DNA from: JAZKIX01 sp040384645
GTDB lineage: Bacteria > Pseudomonadota > Gammaproteobacteria > Burkholderiales > Burkholderiaceae_D
Assembly: GCA_040384645.1 (NCBI GenBank)
Contig: JAZKIX010000044.1
Location: 37,894-101,893, forward strand
Length of the DNA: 64,000 nt
Reading direction: 5' to 3'
Shown piece by piece: positions 54,687-63,725 of the stretch; within the stretch, counting starts at the first letter, position 1; every line of letters begins with the position of its first letter. The notes under the pieces are model-generated. The model was not told the DNA's origin and did no database searches. It saw nothing but the letters and a program-made list of their open reading frames with translations. A program made the translations under genes and the position numbers.

Positions 54687-56033
54687 TCAGTGCAATTGAT
54701 ACAAACCCGGCAAGCCTAAAATTTCGCTCAAACTTTCCAAAGCGGTAGCAATCTCTAGCGCCAAGGCTGGATCAGCCAAATCTTGCAGTGCCAAGCGGTC
54801 GCGATAGTGACGCTCAACCCAGGCCACCAAGCGCTGGTATAAAGCCTCTGTAAAGATAATTCCCGGATGCATTGCCTGCGCTTGCTCTGCCGTCAATACC
54901 ACGCGCAAACGCAGGCAAGCTGGGCCGCCGCCATTGCGCATGCTTTGATGCAAGTCGAATTGCATCAATTCGTCAACCGGGCCGCCGCTGCTGCTGCTCA
55001 AGTCTTGCAAATAGCGCGCAACTGCTTGGTTGTTTTGGCATTCCTGCGGTACCAGCAAGAGCATCTTGCCGTCCGGTTTGGTCAAGAGCTGGCTATTGAA
55101 TATATAGCTCTGTACGGCGTCGGCCACGGATATTTCTGCGCTGGTGACACGCAGCGGAATGAGGGTCGCGCCCAGTTTTTCCATCGCGCTGCCGATATCG
55201 GCCAGCGCTTTTTTTTCATTTAAAAAGGCTTGCTCGTGATATAGCAAGACGTTACCGTTACCGACCGCAATCACGTCGTTATGAAACACACCCTGATCGA
55301 TCACGCCGGGGTTTTGCTGGATAAATAGCGTGCGCTCTGGCTGTAAGCCATGCAATCGTGTGATGGCTTGACTGGCTTCCAGTGTCTGCCGTGCCGGAAA
55401 ACGTGCCGGGCCCGGCGCGGCATCATCCATGGCACGCCGACCGTAGACAAACAATTCGACCCCGTTTGCACTGTAAGTAGCCGCAAGCCGGCTATGGTTG
55501 GCCGCGCCTTCATCGCCCAGGGCGGGACTCGATGGCAAGGCGTCATGTACCGCGAAATGCCGGGTGTCGGCGAAGATGGCACGCAAGCTGCGCACGCTTT
55601 GCACATGCTCGTTGGCACGATGTAATTTATTATTCAGATTGGCTACCGTAAAGTGGCAGCGCCCATCTGCGCAATCAAATCCGGGGCTGACGGTAGCAGC
55701 ATTGGCGCACCACATCGGCGCCGCCGAATAGGCCGCAGCCAACATGGTTGGCGCGTCCCTGGCGGCACGCGCCAGCACGGCAGCATCGGAACCGCTAAAG
55801 CCGATATCGTGCAATAGCTTGAAGTCCGGACGCGGATGCGGCGGCAACAGCGCTTGCGCAAAACCACGCGCTGCCAGAGCGCGCATCTTTGCCAGGCCTT
55901 GCAAAGCCGCCTGACGCGGATTGGCCAGCGTGCCGGCATTGCCCGACGAGGCGACATTGCCAAACGACAGGCCGGCGTAGTTATGGGACGGCCCGACCAA
56001 ACCATCAAAATTAAATTCACGTGCAGTTTGCAT
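54687..56033 (-). CDS. astB: N-succinylarginine dihydrolase
   Basis: 448 aa, E. coli AstB 447. Second step: N2-succinylarginine to N2-succinylornithine, CO2 and ammonia; guanidine-modifying superfamily fold. Start EFNFDGLVGPSHNYAGLSFGNVAS is typical. Other conserved parts: RIHGL-like RLHGLQPERTLFIQQNPGVIDQGVFHNDVIAVGN (His), YIFNSQLLTKPDGKMLLLVPQECQNN, and QSMRNGGGPACLRLRV near the end with the catalytic Cys. GGAGCACC precedes the ATG. Between astD and the dehydrogenase gene. Confidence 0.95.
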   Translation of the reverse strand: MQTAREFNFDGLVGPSHNYAGLSFGNVASSGNAGTLANPRQAALQGLAKMRALAARGFAQALLPPHPRPDFKLLHDIGFSGSDAAVLARAARDAPTMLAAAYSAAPMWCANAATVSPGFDCADGRCHFTVANLNNKLHRANEHVQSVRSLRAIFADTRHFAVHDALPSSPALGDEGAANHSRLAATYSANGVELFVYGRRAMDDAAPGPARFPARQTLEASQAITRLHGLQPERTLFIQQNPGVIDQGVFHNDVIAVGNGNVLLYHEQAFLNEKKALADIGSAMEKLGATLIPLRVTSAEISVADAVQSYIFNSQLLTKPDGKMLLLVPQECQNNQAVARYLQDLSSSSGGPVDELMQFDLHQSMRNGGGPACLRLRVVLTAEQAQAMHPGIIFTEALYQRLVAWVERHYRDRLALQDLADPALALEIATALESLSEILGLPGLYQLH

Positions 56034-56060
56034 GGTGCTCCTGCCTTGGGCTGAATCAAT

Positions 56061-57530
56061 TTACAACATGAGTCCCGGTGACAATTGTGCAGGCATCTCC
56101 AAGGCCTGGTTCTGTATCGACGCCACCGGATAGGCGCAATAATCGGCAGCGTAATAGGCGCTGGGACGATGGTTGCCCGATTGCCCGACACCACCAAAGG
56201 GCGCGCTACTGGCCGCGCCGGTGGTGGGCCGATTCCAGTTGACAACCCCGGCCCGCACTGACTGCGAAAACTGCTGCCACAGCGCGGCATCGTGGCTCAA
56301 CAAGGCGGCGGCCAACCCAAACTTGGTGGCGTTGGCACAGGCGATAGCCGCTTCGAAAGTCGGTATCCTGATCACTTGCAATAGCGGCCCGAACCATTCT
56401 TCATCCGGAATTCCGGCGGCAGCGGTGACATCGATAATGCCGGCTGATACAAAACCGCTGCCTTCATGCAAATGCCGCATTTTCAATAATGCCGTACCAC
56501 CGTGGTCCAATAAGCCGTCGTAAGCCGCCAGCAGTTTTTCAGCTGCCTGCAGCGACACTAGCGGCCCCATGAAAGGCGCTGGCGACTGGTCGAAACGGCC
56601 AATGCGCAATTGCGCTGCAACCTCGACCAGGCGTGCAATAAATCGCTGGCCGGCGGCTGTATCGTCGACGATCAGGCGGCGTGCGCAGGTACAGCGCTGG
56701 CCGGCGCTAGCAAAGGCAGACAGCAGCGCATGATGCACCGCTGCATCGAGTTCGGCGGCGCCGATATGCCATGCCACCAGCGCATTATTGCCGCCCATTT
56801 CCAACGCCAGCATCTTGTCCGGCCGGCCGGCAAACTGGCGATGCAACTGCACCCCGGTCTGGTAGCTGCCAGTAAATAAAATGCCGTCAAGCTGCGGATT
56901 GCGTGCCAACGCAATCCCGGTATCGCGTCCGCCATTGAGCAGGTTGAGTACGCCTGCCGGCACGCCAGCGCGCTGCCACAAGGCGACCGTTTTAATCGCA
57001 GTCTGCGGTGCATATTCACTCGGCTTGAAGACGATGCTATTGCCGGCAATCAGGGCTGGCACGATGTGGCCGTTGGGTAAATGTCCGGGGAAATTATAGG
57101 GGCCGAAAACCGCAAACACGCCATGGGGCCGATGTCGCAATACCGACTCGCCATCGGCCACCTTGGTGCTGACGTGACCGGTTCGCGCGTGATATGCCTG
57201 GACTGAAATATCGACTTTATTGATCATGGAAGTGACTTCGCTACGCGCTTCCCACAGAGGCTTGCCGACTTCTAGTGCGATCAGGTGTGCCAGTGCTTCG
57301 GCATCTTCCTTCAATAAATCGCGAAAGCGCAGGCATAGGTCGATGCGTTGTTCCAGCGCGGTAGCGGCCCAGATCGGAAAACTGTCGCGGGCGGCTTGGC
57401 AAGCCAGTTCGACCTCTACTTCGCTGGGCGCGGTGCCGGACCAAAGTTGCATACCGTTCGACGGATCGACGGTGTGCCATGCGGCGCCGCTGCCTTTGAT
57501 CCATTGGCCATTGAGATAATGGCTAAACAT
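56061..57530 (-). CDS. astD: Succinylglutamate semialdehyde dehydrogenase
   Basis: 489 aa from the ATG at 57530 (MFSHYLNGQWIKGSG); ATG at 57539 is an alternative, AAAGG precedes both. Aldehyde-dehydrogenase fold that oxidises succinylglutamate semialdehyde with NAD. Active-site Glu lies in ALEMGGNNALV and Cys in SAGQRCTCARRL. The NAD-binding region has VFGPYNFPGHLPNGHIVPALIAGNSIVFKPSE. Its start overlaps the end of astA by 8 bases and astB follows after 27 bases. Confidence 0.95.
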   Translation of the reverse strand: MFSHYLNGQWIKGSGAAWHTVDPSNGMQLWSGTAPSEVEVELACQAARDSFPIWAATALEQRIDLCLRFRDLLKEDAEALAHLIALEVGKPLWEARSEVTSMINKVDISVQAYHARTGHVSTKVADGESVLRHRPHGVFAVFGPYNFPGHLPNGHIVPALIAGNSIVFKPSEYAPQTAIKTVALWQRAGVPAGVLNLLNGGRDTGIALARNPQLDGILFTGSYQTGVQLHRQFAGRPDKMLALEMGGNNALVAWHIGAAELDAAVHHALLSAFASAGQRCTCARRLIVDDTAAGQRFIARLVEVAAQLRIGRFDQSPAPFMGPLVSLQAAEKLLAAYDGLLDHGGTALLKMRHLHEGSGFVSAGIIDVTAAAGIPDEEWFGPLLQVIRIPTFEAAIACANATKFGLAAALLSHDAALWQQFSQSVRAGVVNWNRPTTGAASSAPFGGVGQSGNHRPSAYYAADYCAYPVASIQNQALEMPAQLSPGLML

Positions 57531-58584
57531 GGCTGGCATCCTTTGCAATCGAACTTAAAGGCATAGTGCGTACCGCGAGCTGCGGTTCACATTTCAACAA
57601 TTGTTGCTCTTGCCCGGATAAGTGGATGGCGACGCCACTGGATTGGCGTTGCGGTGGAGAAGATGTCACAAGCACCCGAAAATTGTGCAAATCAGTATTC
57701 GAGACCAGGTGCATCGGCGCGCGGTCAACCACCTGTTGAGCCGGCCCGGTTTCGACCGTCGCCAATACGCTCTCGCGCACGGCACGCAAGGCACTGACCC
57801 GCGCTTGCAGTACCGGGCCAGCGTCGAAAATATCGACATATCCCTCAAAATGCATACCTTCCTGTTCCAGCAAACGGCGTGCCGGTGCGGTGTTGACGTG
57901 AACCTTGCCGATCACGGCCTGCGCTACCGGCGGCAGATAGGCGATATACATGGGCTGGGTCGGCATCAGCTCGGCGATAAAGGATTTTTTGCCGAGGCTG
58001 GTCAAATCGTCGGCGTGGCTGAAATCCATCTTAAAAAAATGGCGTGCCAGATTATCGTAAAACGGCGAATGGCCATCGTCGCTTTGATAACCACGCATCT
58101 CGGCGATGATGCGCTCGGCGAATAAATGCGGGAATTGTGCGATGAATAAAAAGCGGCTTTTCGAAAGCAACTTGCCGTAGTAACCGCCGCGAAAATCGGG
58201 ATGCAAAATCAGCGAACATAATTCGCTGTTGCCAGTCAGGTCATTGCACAGGGTCAGCGTTTCCATCCGCGTAAAAATCTGCAATTCGCGGCTGGAATGC
58301 ACCATGGTGCCGATCCGGTAGTTGTAAAACGGGTCTTCCAGTCCGACCGCAGACTTGATGGCGCATACGCCGACCACGCGGCCAGATTGCGGCACTTCCA
58401 TCACGAACAGATAATCGCGCTGTAATGGCGGAATCGATTCCGCAAACGAAGCGCAAGCACGCTCGATGCGGGCCGACAACATCTTGCAATCGGGTTTCAA
58501 GCTAGTCATCCCCGACCCGACCTGTCCGGCCAGCACCATCAAGGCATCCAGATCGGTCTCTTTGATTGCGCGTACGACTACCAT
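57523..58584 (-). CDS. astA: Arginine N-succinyltransferase
   Basis: 353 aa from the ATG at 58584 (GTGAGG upstream), E. coli AstA 344. First and committing step: arginine plus succinyl-CoA to N2-succinylarginine. GNAT-like fold with VVVRAIKETDLDALMVLAGQVGSGMTSL and LCSLILHPDFRGGYYGKLLSKSRFLFIA, and FEGYVDIFDAGPVLQARVSALRAVRES. It heads the ast operon in this window; astC (the transaminase) is not present here, so that step must be coded elsewhere. Only one subunit gene is seen, not the aruF/aruG pair of Pseudomonas. Confidence 0.95.
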   Translation of the reverse strand: MVVVRAIKETDLDALMVLAGQVGSGMTSLKPDCKMLSARIERACASFAESIPPLQRDYLFVMEVPQSGRVVGVCAIKSAVGLEDPFYNYRIGTMVHSSRELQIFTRMETLTLCNDLTGNSELCSLILHPDFRGGYYGKLLSKSRFLFIAQFPHLFAERIIAEMRGYQSDDGHSPFYDNLARHFFKMDFSHADDLTSLGKKSFIAELMPTQPMYIAYLPPVAQAVIGKVHVNTAPARRLLEQEGMHFEGYVDIFDAGPVLQARVSALRAVRESVLATVETGPAQQVVDRAPMHLVSNTDLHNFRVLVTSSPPQRQSSGVAIHLSGQEQQLLKCEPQLAVRTMPLSSIAKDASHV

Positions 58585-58777
58585 GGCAGCCTCACTTTCG
58601 CAAAGTTTTACACACATACGAGTCTATCGTAATCCTGTTTGACGATCTGCGATAGCACTTGCGGGGGCGATTGACAATATGCTTGCTGCACCTGTCCGGC
58701 CGCCCAAATGAAGGTCGTAAGGAAGCTGCGATTAGCTTTGACAGCTTGATCGATGACTCTTTTAGTCCATCATAAAT

Positions 58778-58856
58778 TGGGGGGTATAGATAAAAACAAT
58801 ACCTCTCCCGCGCGTTTTTATTGCGCGTTTTAAAATACAACCGGGAGTATATTTAG
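58778..58856 (+). repeat. Dispersed 78-bp repeat, copy H
   Basis: TTGGGGGGTATAG, CCCGCGCG core, TTTTTATTGCGCG, then AAAATACAACCGGGAGTAT. The right hairpin has the CCGGGAG centre. Seen closest to the shared consensus. Confidence 0.85.
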
Positions 58857-59040
58857 ACCATCGAAAGCTCGAAAAATGCCATTTCGACTTTTCGCCGAGC
58901 AATAACTGGTAAATACTTGTATTGAGGGAATACGATTTTTTTGACGCCGTGGTGTTTGACAGGCATGTAGACAATGCGTCTTTAGGCAAAATTTACCTAA
59001 AACTGTGGAGCAACTGAGGCGAAAAAACTTAATATCAAAC

Positions 59041-59073
59041 AAAAATCAGCTCACTCATTCGTCGAGTGAGCTG
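59041..59073 (-). terminator. Terminator after the sugar-binding protein gene
   Basis: On the minus strand, stem CAGCTCACTC/GAGTGAGCTG with 7-nt loop followed by ATTTTTG, 14 bases after the gene's stop codon. Confidence 0.85.
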
Positions 59074-59086
59074 AATCGGCTACCGC

Positions 59087-60343
59087 TTATTTTTTACCGT
59101 CGCGTTTGGCGCGGCGTTCTATTTCATTTTTGGCATCGGCCAAGGCCGCTTTGATGCTTTTTCCTTCGTCCAATACTTTAGCCAGCTCGTCGGTCACAAT
59201 CGTGGTTGCTATCGGATCGTATTTATCGACGGCAATCGACTGCGTATGCAAAGCTGCATTACGCCATAAAGGACGCGCTTTTTGGCCGCCAAGATATTCA
59301 ATCGGCTGTTGGAAAAACGGATCGCTTTGGGCTTCCAACAAAGCAGGGAACGCATTGACTGCCACGAAGGAATTGATTTGCGAACGCTTACGTAAGGTCA
59401 TGAATTTAATGAACTTCCATGCCAGAGACTTGTGTTTTGACATTTTTGGAATGCCGTAGAAAGAACCGCCCCAGGAACCAAAAGCCCCGCCCGGCAAATC
59501 TGCGGCGCGCCACAATCCTTTGGAATCCGGCGCCAGCCAGCTTGACATATGCTGCCCCAGCCACGCGCCGGTCATGATGCTGGCAAAAGAACCTTGCTTA
59601 AAGCCTTCGGTCCATTCCGGTGACCATGCTGGTATCTTTTGATCCAAACCGGCGTCGCGTACAGTCTTGGCCAGTTCAAACGCTCTCACAAAACGCGGGC
59701 CTTCTACCAGCACATTCTTATCCTTATCGAAGTACAGTCCGTCACCGTCTTTCAAACCGCTTCGGATATAAATCGACATAATTTCGTTGGCATGCGGCAA
59801 CAGCAAGATGCCTGTTTTAGCCTTGATAGTTTTACCGGCCTGAATGTAGGATTCCCATGATTTGGTCAGCGCGGATTCAGAAACCCCGGCCTTGTCGAGA
59901 ATATCTTTTCGATAAAACAAGGTTCCAGGACCGATGTCGGCCGGCATTGCAACTAACTCGCCAGTATGGCTAGTCGCTTGCGGGAAGGTGAAGGAAACAA
60001 AATTATGCTGATAAAAACGGGCGTTGTAAGGCGATCGGGATAAATCCTCCAAGCCATTCAACTCAGCAAAACCACCGATAAAACCAAATTCAATACCCAT
60101 CACGTCGGGTAAACCATTACCCGAGACTAAGGCGTTTTTCATCGTGGTGTGATGCTCACCAATTTTCTCCGACACGATTTTAATATCGACGTCGGGGTAA
60201 AGTTTTTTCCATTCAGGAATCGCCGCCGTCACGGCTTTATCAAAATCTGGAAATGAAGCTACGGTCAAAGTCGTGGCGGCATGTACTGCCAGACTGATGC
60301 CGAGCAAGGAAGTACCGATTAAAACTTTCGCAATTTTTTTCAC
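59087..60343 (-). CDS. ABC transporter sugar-binding protein
   Basis: 418 aa with a GTG start at 60343 (AGGGGA upstream). Signal peptide KKIAKVLIGTSLLGISLAVHA. Extracellular solute-binding family 1: LTVASFPDFDKAVTAAIPEWKKLYPDVDIKIVSEKIGEHHTTMKNALVSGNGLPDVMGIEFG, then MPADIGPGTLFYRKDIL, and AAWSPEWTEGF-like AWSPEWTEGFKQGSFASIMTGAWLGQHM. It should capture an oligosaccharide in the periplasm and hand it to an ABC importer. The ATPase gene is 2.2 kb upstream, but no permease gene lies between. Substrate unknown, probably a beta-glucoside or oligosaccharide given the GH1 gene. Confidence 0.92.
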   Translation of the reverse strand: MKKIAKVLIGTSLLGISLAVHAATTLTVASFPDFDKAVTAAIPEWKKLYPDVDIKIVSEKIGEHHTTMKNALVSGNGLPDVMGIEFGFIGGFAELNGLEDLSRSPYNARFYQHNFVSFTFPQATSHTGELVAMPADIGPGTLFYRKDILDKAGVSESALTKSWESYIQAGKTIKAKTGILLLPHANEIMSIYIRSGLKDGDGLYFDKDKNVLVEGPRFVRAFELAKTVRDAGLDQKIPAWSPEWTEGFKQGSFASIMTGAWLGQHMSSWLAPDSKGLWRAADLPGGAFGSWGGSFYGIPKMSKHKSLAWKFIKFMTLRKRSQINSFVAVNAFPALLEAQSDPFFQQPIEYLGGQKARPLWRNAALHTQSIAVDKYDPIATTIVTDELAKVLDEGKSIKAALADAKNEIERRAKRDGKK

Positions 60344-60579
60344 AAGCGTCCCCTCTATTTTAAATATGTCGTCACCGATATCTTCGATGTTAGATTACTG
60401 CCAAGCCAAGACTACCTGCCTCTTTCAAATTCAAAATAATTTTCATATCAGTTTGTATTAATCGAGCTGTAACACCGGCAAAAATGCGATCAACTTGCGA
60501 TGTAGATACCGCAATGGTCGCCATTAAAACCACCAAAGCGCCTTGAAACCAGGCTTAATCTAGCCTATTTTCTTGTACT

Positions 60580-62151
60580 TCAAGCCGCGCGTTCTTCCTC
60601 TAAATCTGGTTTTTCAACGGTAAATAAACCAACAATTTCTGCAAGCTTACTGGCCTCGCCTTTCAACGACACTGCAGCGGCACTGACTTCTTCAACCAAG
60701 GCCGCATTGTGTTGAGACATGGTATCCATTTGGCTAACAGCTTCATTTATTTGCTCTATCCCCAAGGTCTGCTCCTGGCTGGCGCCAGTGATCTCGGTCA
60801 TGATGTCTGTGACATGGCGAATACTGATGACGATTTCGTCCATGGTGGCACCTGCCTGCTCGACTAAGCGGCTACCCGCATTCACCTTATTGACCGAATC
60901 GCCAATCAAGATCTTGATGTCTTTCGCAGCACCGGCAGAACGCTGGGCCAAATTCCTTACTTCCGCTGCGACCACGGCAAAACCGCGACCTTGTTCACCA
61001 GCCCTTGCGGCTTCCACCGCGGCGTTCAATGCCAAGATATTGGTTTGAAATGCAATGCTGTCAATCACGTCGATAATGTCGACAATTTTTTTGGCAGAAT
61101 CATTGATCGAAGCCATTGTTGTTACTACCTGGGCCACCACAGCACCACCTTTTACCGCGACTTCTGAGGCAGAAACCGAAAGTTTGTTCGCCTCGATAGC
61201 GTTTTCCGCATTTTGTTTTACGGTACTGGTCAATTCCTCCATGGAAGCGGCAGTTTCTTCCAATGAGCTGGCTTGCGCTTCAGTCCGACCGGACAAATCC
61301 AGATTGCCAGACGCAATCTGTGCCGATGCGGTGGCCACGGCATCGGTACTGGTTCGCACCTTGCCGACCATATTGACGAGACTTTCATTCATCAACTTTA
61401 AAGCAGCAAGCAATTGACCGGTTTCATCTTTCGTCGTGTGTTCGATCTGACTAGTGAGATTGCCGGCAGCGACTGCCTGCGCCACAATAACTGCATTTTT
61501 CATCGGCACAGTGATGGAACGGGTTACCAGCCACGCACTGAATACGGAAAATAATATTGCAAACGACGCTGCGCCAAGTATGAGAGAAACACCTCCGTTC
61601 ACCAGGCGGTCGATCGCTTTGCCGGTGGCGACCATCTCTTCCAGCGATGCTTGTTGCAATCCCTCGAAGGCCTTGTTGATTTTTTTATCGAGGCCTCCCA
61701 CATTCTTATCAGCGCTCAGGATTTTTTCAAGCTCTCCATTTGATAATCCTTGGCTCCGTAAGTCTTTGAATTGGGTGTTTGCATCGTTATATATACTGCC
61801 GCTTTTTTGAATTTCTTCAATCAACAGCTTTTCTTTTGCGTTCAAACTGCCAATTTTGCTGTAAGCGTTTATGGCCGCATTTAGGCCTTCAATATCAGTA
61901 GTCAACTTGGCGTCAAAACCACCGCCCTGCATCAAATTGCCACGAAAGTCGGCAAGGACATCATTGAATTTAATACTGCCCTGAACAGAAAAATCTTTTT
62001 TCTTAACCGACACATCGGAAAACGTGCGCCATTTTGCCGCCACGTCAGTCAGAGCCCGGAGAGAACTGAAGCCGAGAATCGCCGTTATTAGCGTCACCAA
62101 ACCAAAAGTGACGCCAAGCCGAATCCCGATTTTCAAATCACTAATTCGCAT
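60580..62151 (-). CDS. Methyl-accepting chemotaxis protein
   Basis: 523 aa. One N-terminal membrane helix (LGVTFGLVTLITAILGFSSL), a periplasmic ligand domain (about residues 35-190) with a helical 4HB-like pattern, second helix (LILGAASFAILFSVFSAWLV), a HAMP domain (RSITVPMKNAVIVAQAVAAGNLTSQI) and the signalling hairpin IAFQTNILALNAAVEAARAGEQGRGFAVVAAEVRNLAQRSA. No C-terminal NWETF-like methyltransferase tether is seen. Lying between the sugar-binding and ATPase genes, it may sense the same sugar. GGAGG precedes the ATG. Confidence 0.94.
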   Translation of the reverse strand: MRISDLKIGIRLGVTFGLVTLITAILGFSSLRALTDVAAKWRTFSDVSVKKKDFSVQGSIKFNDVLADFRGNLMQGGGFDAKLTTDIEGLNAAINAYSKIGSLNAKEKLLIEEIQKSGSIYNDANTQFKDLRSQGLSNGELEKILSADKNVGGLDKKINKAFEGLQQASLEEMVATGKAIDRLVNGGVSLILGAASFAILFSVFSAWLVTRSITVPMKNAVIVAQAVAAGNLTSQIEHTTKDETGQLLAALKLMNESLVNMVGKVRTSTDAVATASAQIASGNLDLSGRTEAQASSLEETAASMEELTSTVKQNAENAIEANKLSVSASEVAVKGGAVVAQVVTTMASINDSAKKIVDIIDVIDSIAFQTNILALNAAVEAARAGEQGRGFAVVAAEVRNLAQRSAGAAKDIKILIGDSVNKVNAGSRLVEQAGATMDEIVISIRHVTDIMTEITGASQEQTLGIEQINEAVSQMDTMSQHNAALVEEVSAAAVSLKGEASKLAEIVGLFTVEKPDLEEERAA

Positions 62152-62612
62152 ATTTCCTCCGTTTTCGTACTTTTGCGCTTTTTATCCTGACTTAAAATAA
62201 ATCGAACTAAAGCCTACTTCTTATTCCTTGGTGGAAATATTTTATTCAGAATACCGTGATTCGTTTCGTCGTGCAATGACGTAGATGGCGTTACTCATAC
62301 TTATGTGGATAGTTTGCATTCTTTGACAATTTCTACTGCCAATCAACTTAATGCATGAGTGATGATTACACACTTCTGCCACATTTTTATGCATTTTAGA
62401 TTTACTAATTTCACGTTTGTGAGGACACCACTCACAAATAAGAAATTAGCCGGACATCGTTACAGAAAAAACGATTGAAACACTAGTTTCGGTGATCCGG
62501 CCCGCATAAATAAGGCGAACCGGAGCCATCCCTGAGGCAAAATCGATAAATCTTGCTGCAATTGAAGAAGTCAATTTTGGTCAGTCCTTGAACGAACTGA
62601 CCGGATGGAAAA
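62152..62612. other. 461-bp gap with nested inverted repeats
   Basis: Between the chemoreceptor and ATPase genes. At 62405-62449 nested inverted repeats, CTAATTTC/GAAATTAG outside and TTTGTGAG/CTCACAAA inside (7-nt loop), could form a 19-bp imperfect hairpin. A second stem GGTCAGT/ACTGACC is at 62579-62602, without a clear T-run. These may end the ATPase transcript or serve as an operator for the chemoreceptor. Confidence 0.45.
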
Positions 62613-63707
62613 TCAATGACCGCGAATGGTCTGACCGTTCTTGCCAAACAACATTGCATTGTTCGTATTCGGTCGGATACCAACGATACTGCCCGCTTTC
62701 AATGACGCGTCATGGCCATGACGTTTAATGGCAACCGTGCTTTTTGTGCCAACCAACGTGCCGTAGACAATTTCTGAATCGCCCAAATGCTCAAGCAGAT
62801 CGACTCGCACCTTGAAACCTTGGTCGGGCGAAACGAATTGGATGTCTTCCGGCCGGATGCCAAGCATAATTTCTTCGTTTGCCGTAATCGTATTGAGCGA
62901 ACTTGGCAAGTGAAGGGCATTGCCCCCGGACACTTCCAAGGTCAACCCATCCGAACCGGACCTGGTCGCGTTACATGGAACGAAATTCATTTTAGGCGAA
63001 CCGAGGAAGCCAGCAACGAACTGGTTGTCAGGATTACGATACAGTTCCAAAGGTGCGCCGACCTGCTCCATATGACCTTTGTTGAAAACGGCGATGCGTT
63101 CTCCTAACGTCATCGCTTCGACTTGATCATGGGTAACGTAGATCATGGTCGTGCCCAGCTCTTCGTGCAACTTGGACAGTTCGATACGCATCTGTACCCG
63201 CAATGATGCATCCAGATTTGAGAGCGGTTCATCGAACAAAAATACTTTTGGCTTACGCACAATCGCACGACCGATGGCAACGCGTTGACGTTCACCGCCA
63301 GACAGGGCCTTCGGCTTACGGTCGAGCAAATGGGTAATCTGCAAAATTTCTGCGACATCACCTACCGCTGTACGAATTTTGTCGCTTGAGGTGCCTGCCA
63401 ATTTCAAGGCAAAGCCCATATTTTGAGCCACTGTCATATGTGGGTACAAAGCATAACTTTGAAATACCATCGCCACACCGCGATTTGCAGGAGGGACGTC
63501 ATTGACCAACTCGCCCCCGATGCGCAGCTCGCCTGAAGTAATGTCTTCCAAGCCTGCGATCATCCGCAATAGTGTCGACTTGCCGCAACCTGATGGACCG
63601 ACGAACACGATAAATTCGCCATCTGCCACTTCAAGATCCAAGCCTTTGATGATTTGCGTGTCTGCTGTGTACGATTTTTGTATGCCACGCAATGATAGAT
63701 TTGCCAT
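62613..63707 (-). CDS. Sugar ABC transporter ATP-binding protein (UgpC/MsmX/MalK type)
   Basis: 364 aa. Nucleotide-binding subunit of a sugar importer: Walker A FVGPSGCGKSTLLRMIAGLED, Q-loop VFQSYALYPH, ABC signature LSGGERQRVAIGRAI, Walker B VFLFDEPLSNLD, H-loop TMIYVTHDQVEAM. The C-terminal third is the TOBE/regulatory domain (IMLGIRPEDIQF). AGGAG precedes the ATG at 63707; a GH1 glycosidase gene ends 18 bases upstream, so the two are one operon. The permeases are presumably upstream, outside the window. Confidence 0.94.
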   Translation of the reverse strand: MANLSLRGIQKSYTADTQIIKGLDLEVADGEFIVFVGPSGCGKSTLLRMIAGLEDITSGELRIGGELVNDVPPANRGVAMVFQSYALYPHMTVAQNMGFALKLAGTSSDKIRTAVGDVAEILQITHLLDRKPKALSGGERQRVAIGRAIVRKPKVFLFDEPLSNLDASLRVQMRIELSKLHEELGTTMIYVTHDQVEAMTLGERIAVFNKGHMEQVGAPLELYRNPDNQFVAGFLGSPKMNFVPCNATRSGSDGLTLEVSGGNALHLPSSLNTITANEEIMLGIRPEDIQFVSPDQGFKVRVDLLEHLGDSEIVYGTLVGTKSTVAIKRHGHDASLKAGSIVGIRPNTNNAMLFGKNGQTIRGH

Positions 63708-63725
63708 ATATTTCTCCTGATGTAA

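Larger units (their letters stand above)
58585..59086. other. 502-bp intergenic region with repeat copy H, upstream of astA
   Basis: Lies between astA and the end of the sugar-binding protein gene. Contains repeat copy H and the terminator of the next gene. The ast promoter should lie at 58585-58780. I found no confident ArgR or sigma-54 motif by eye. Confidence 0.5.
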
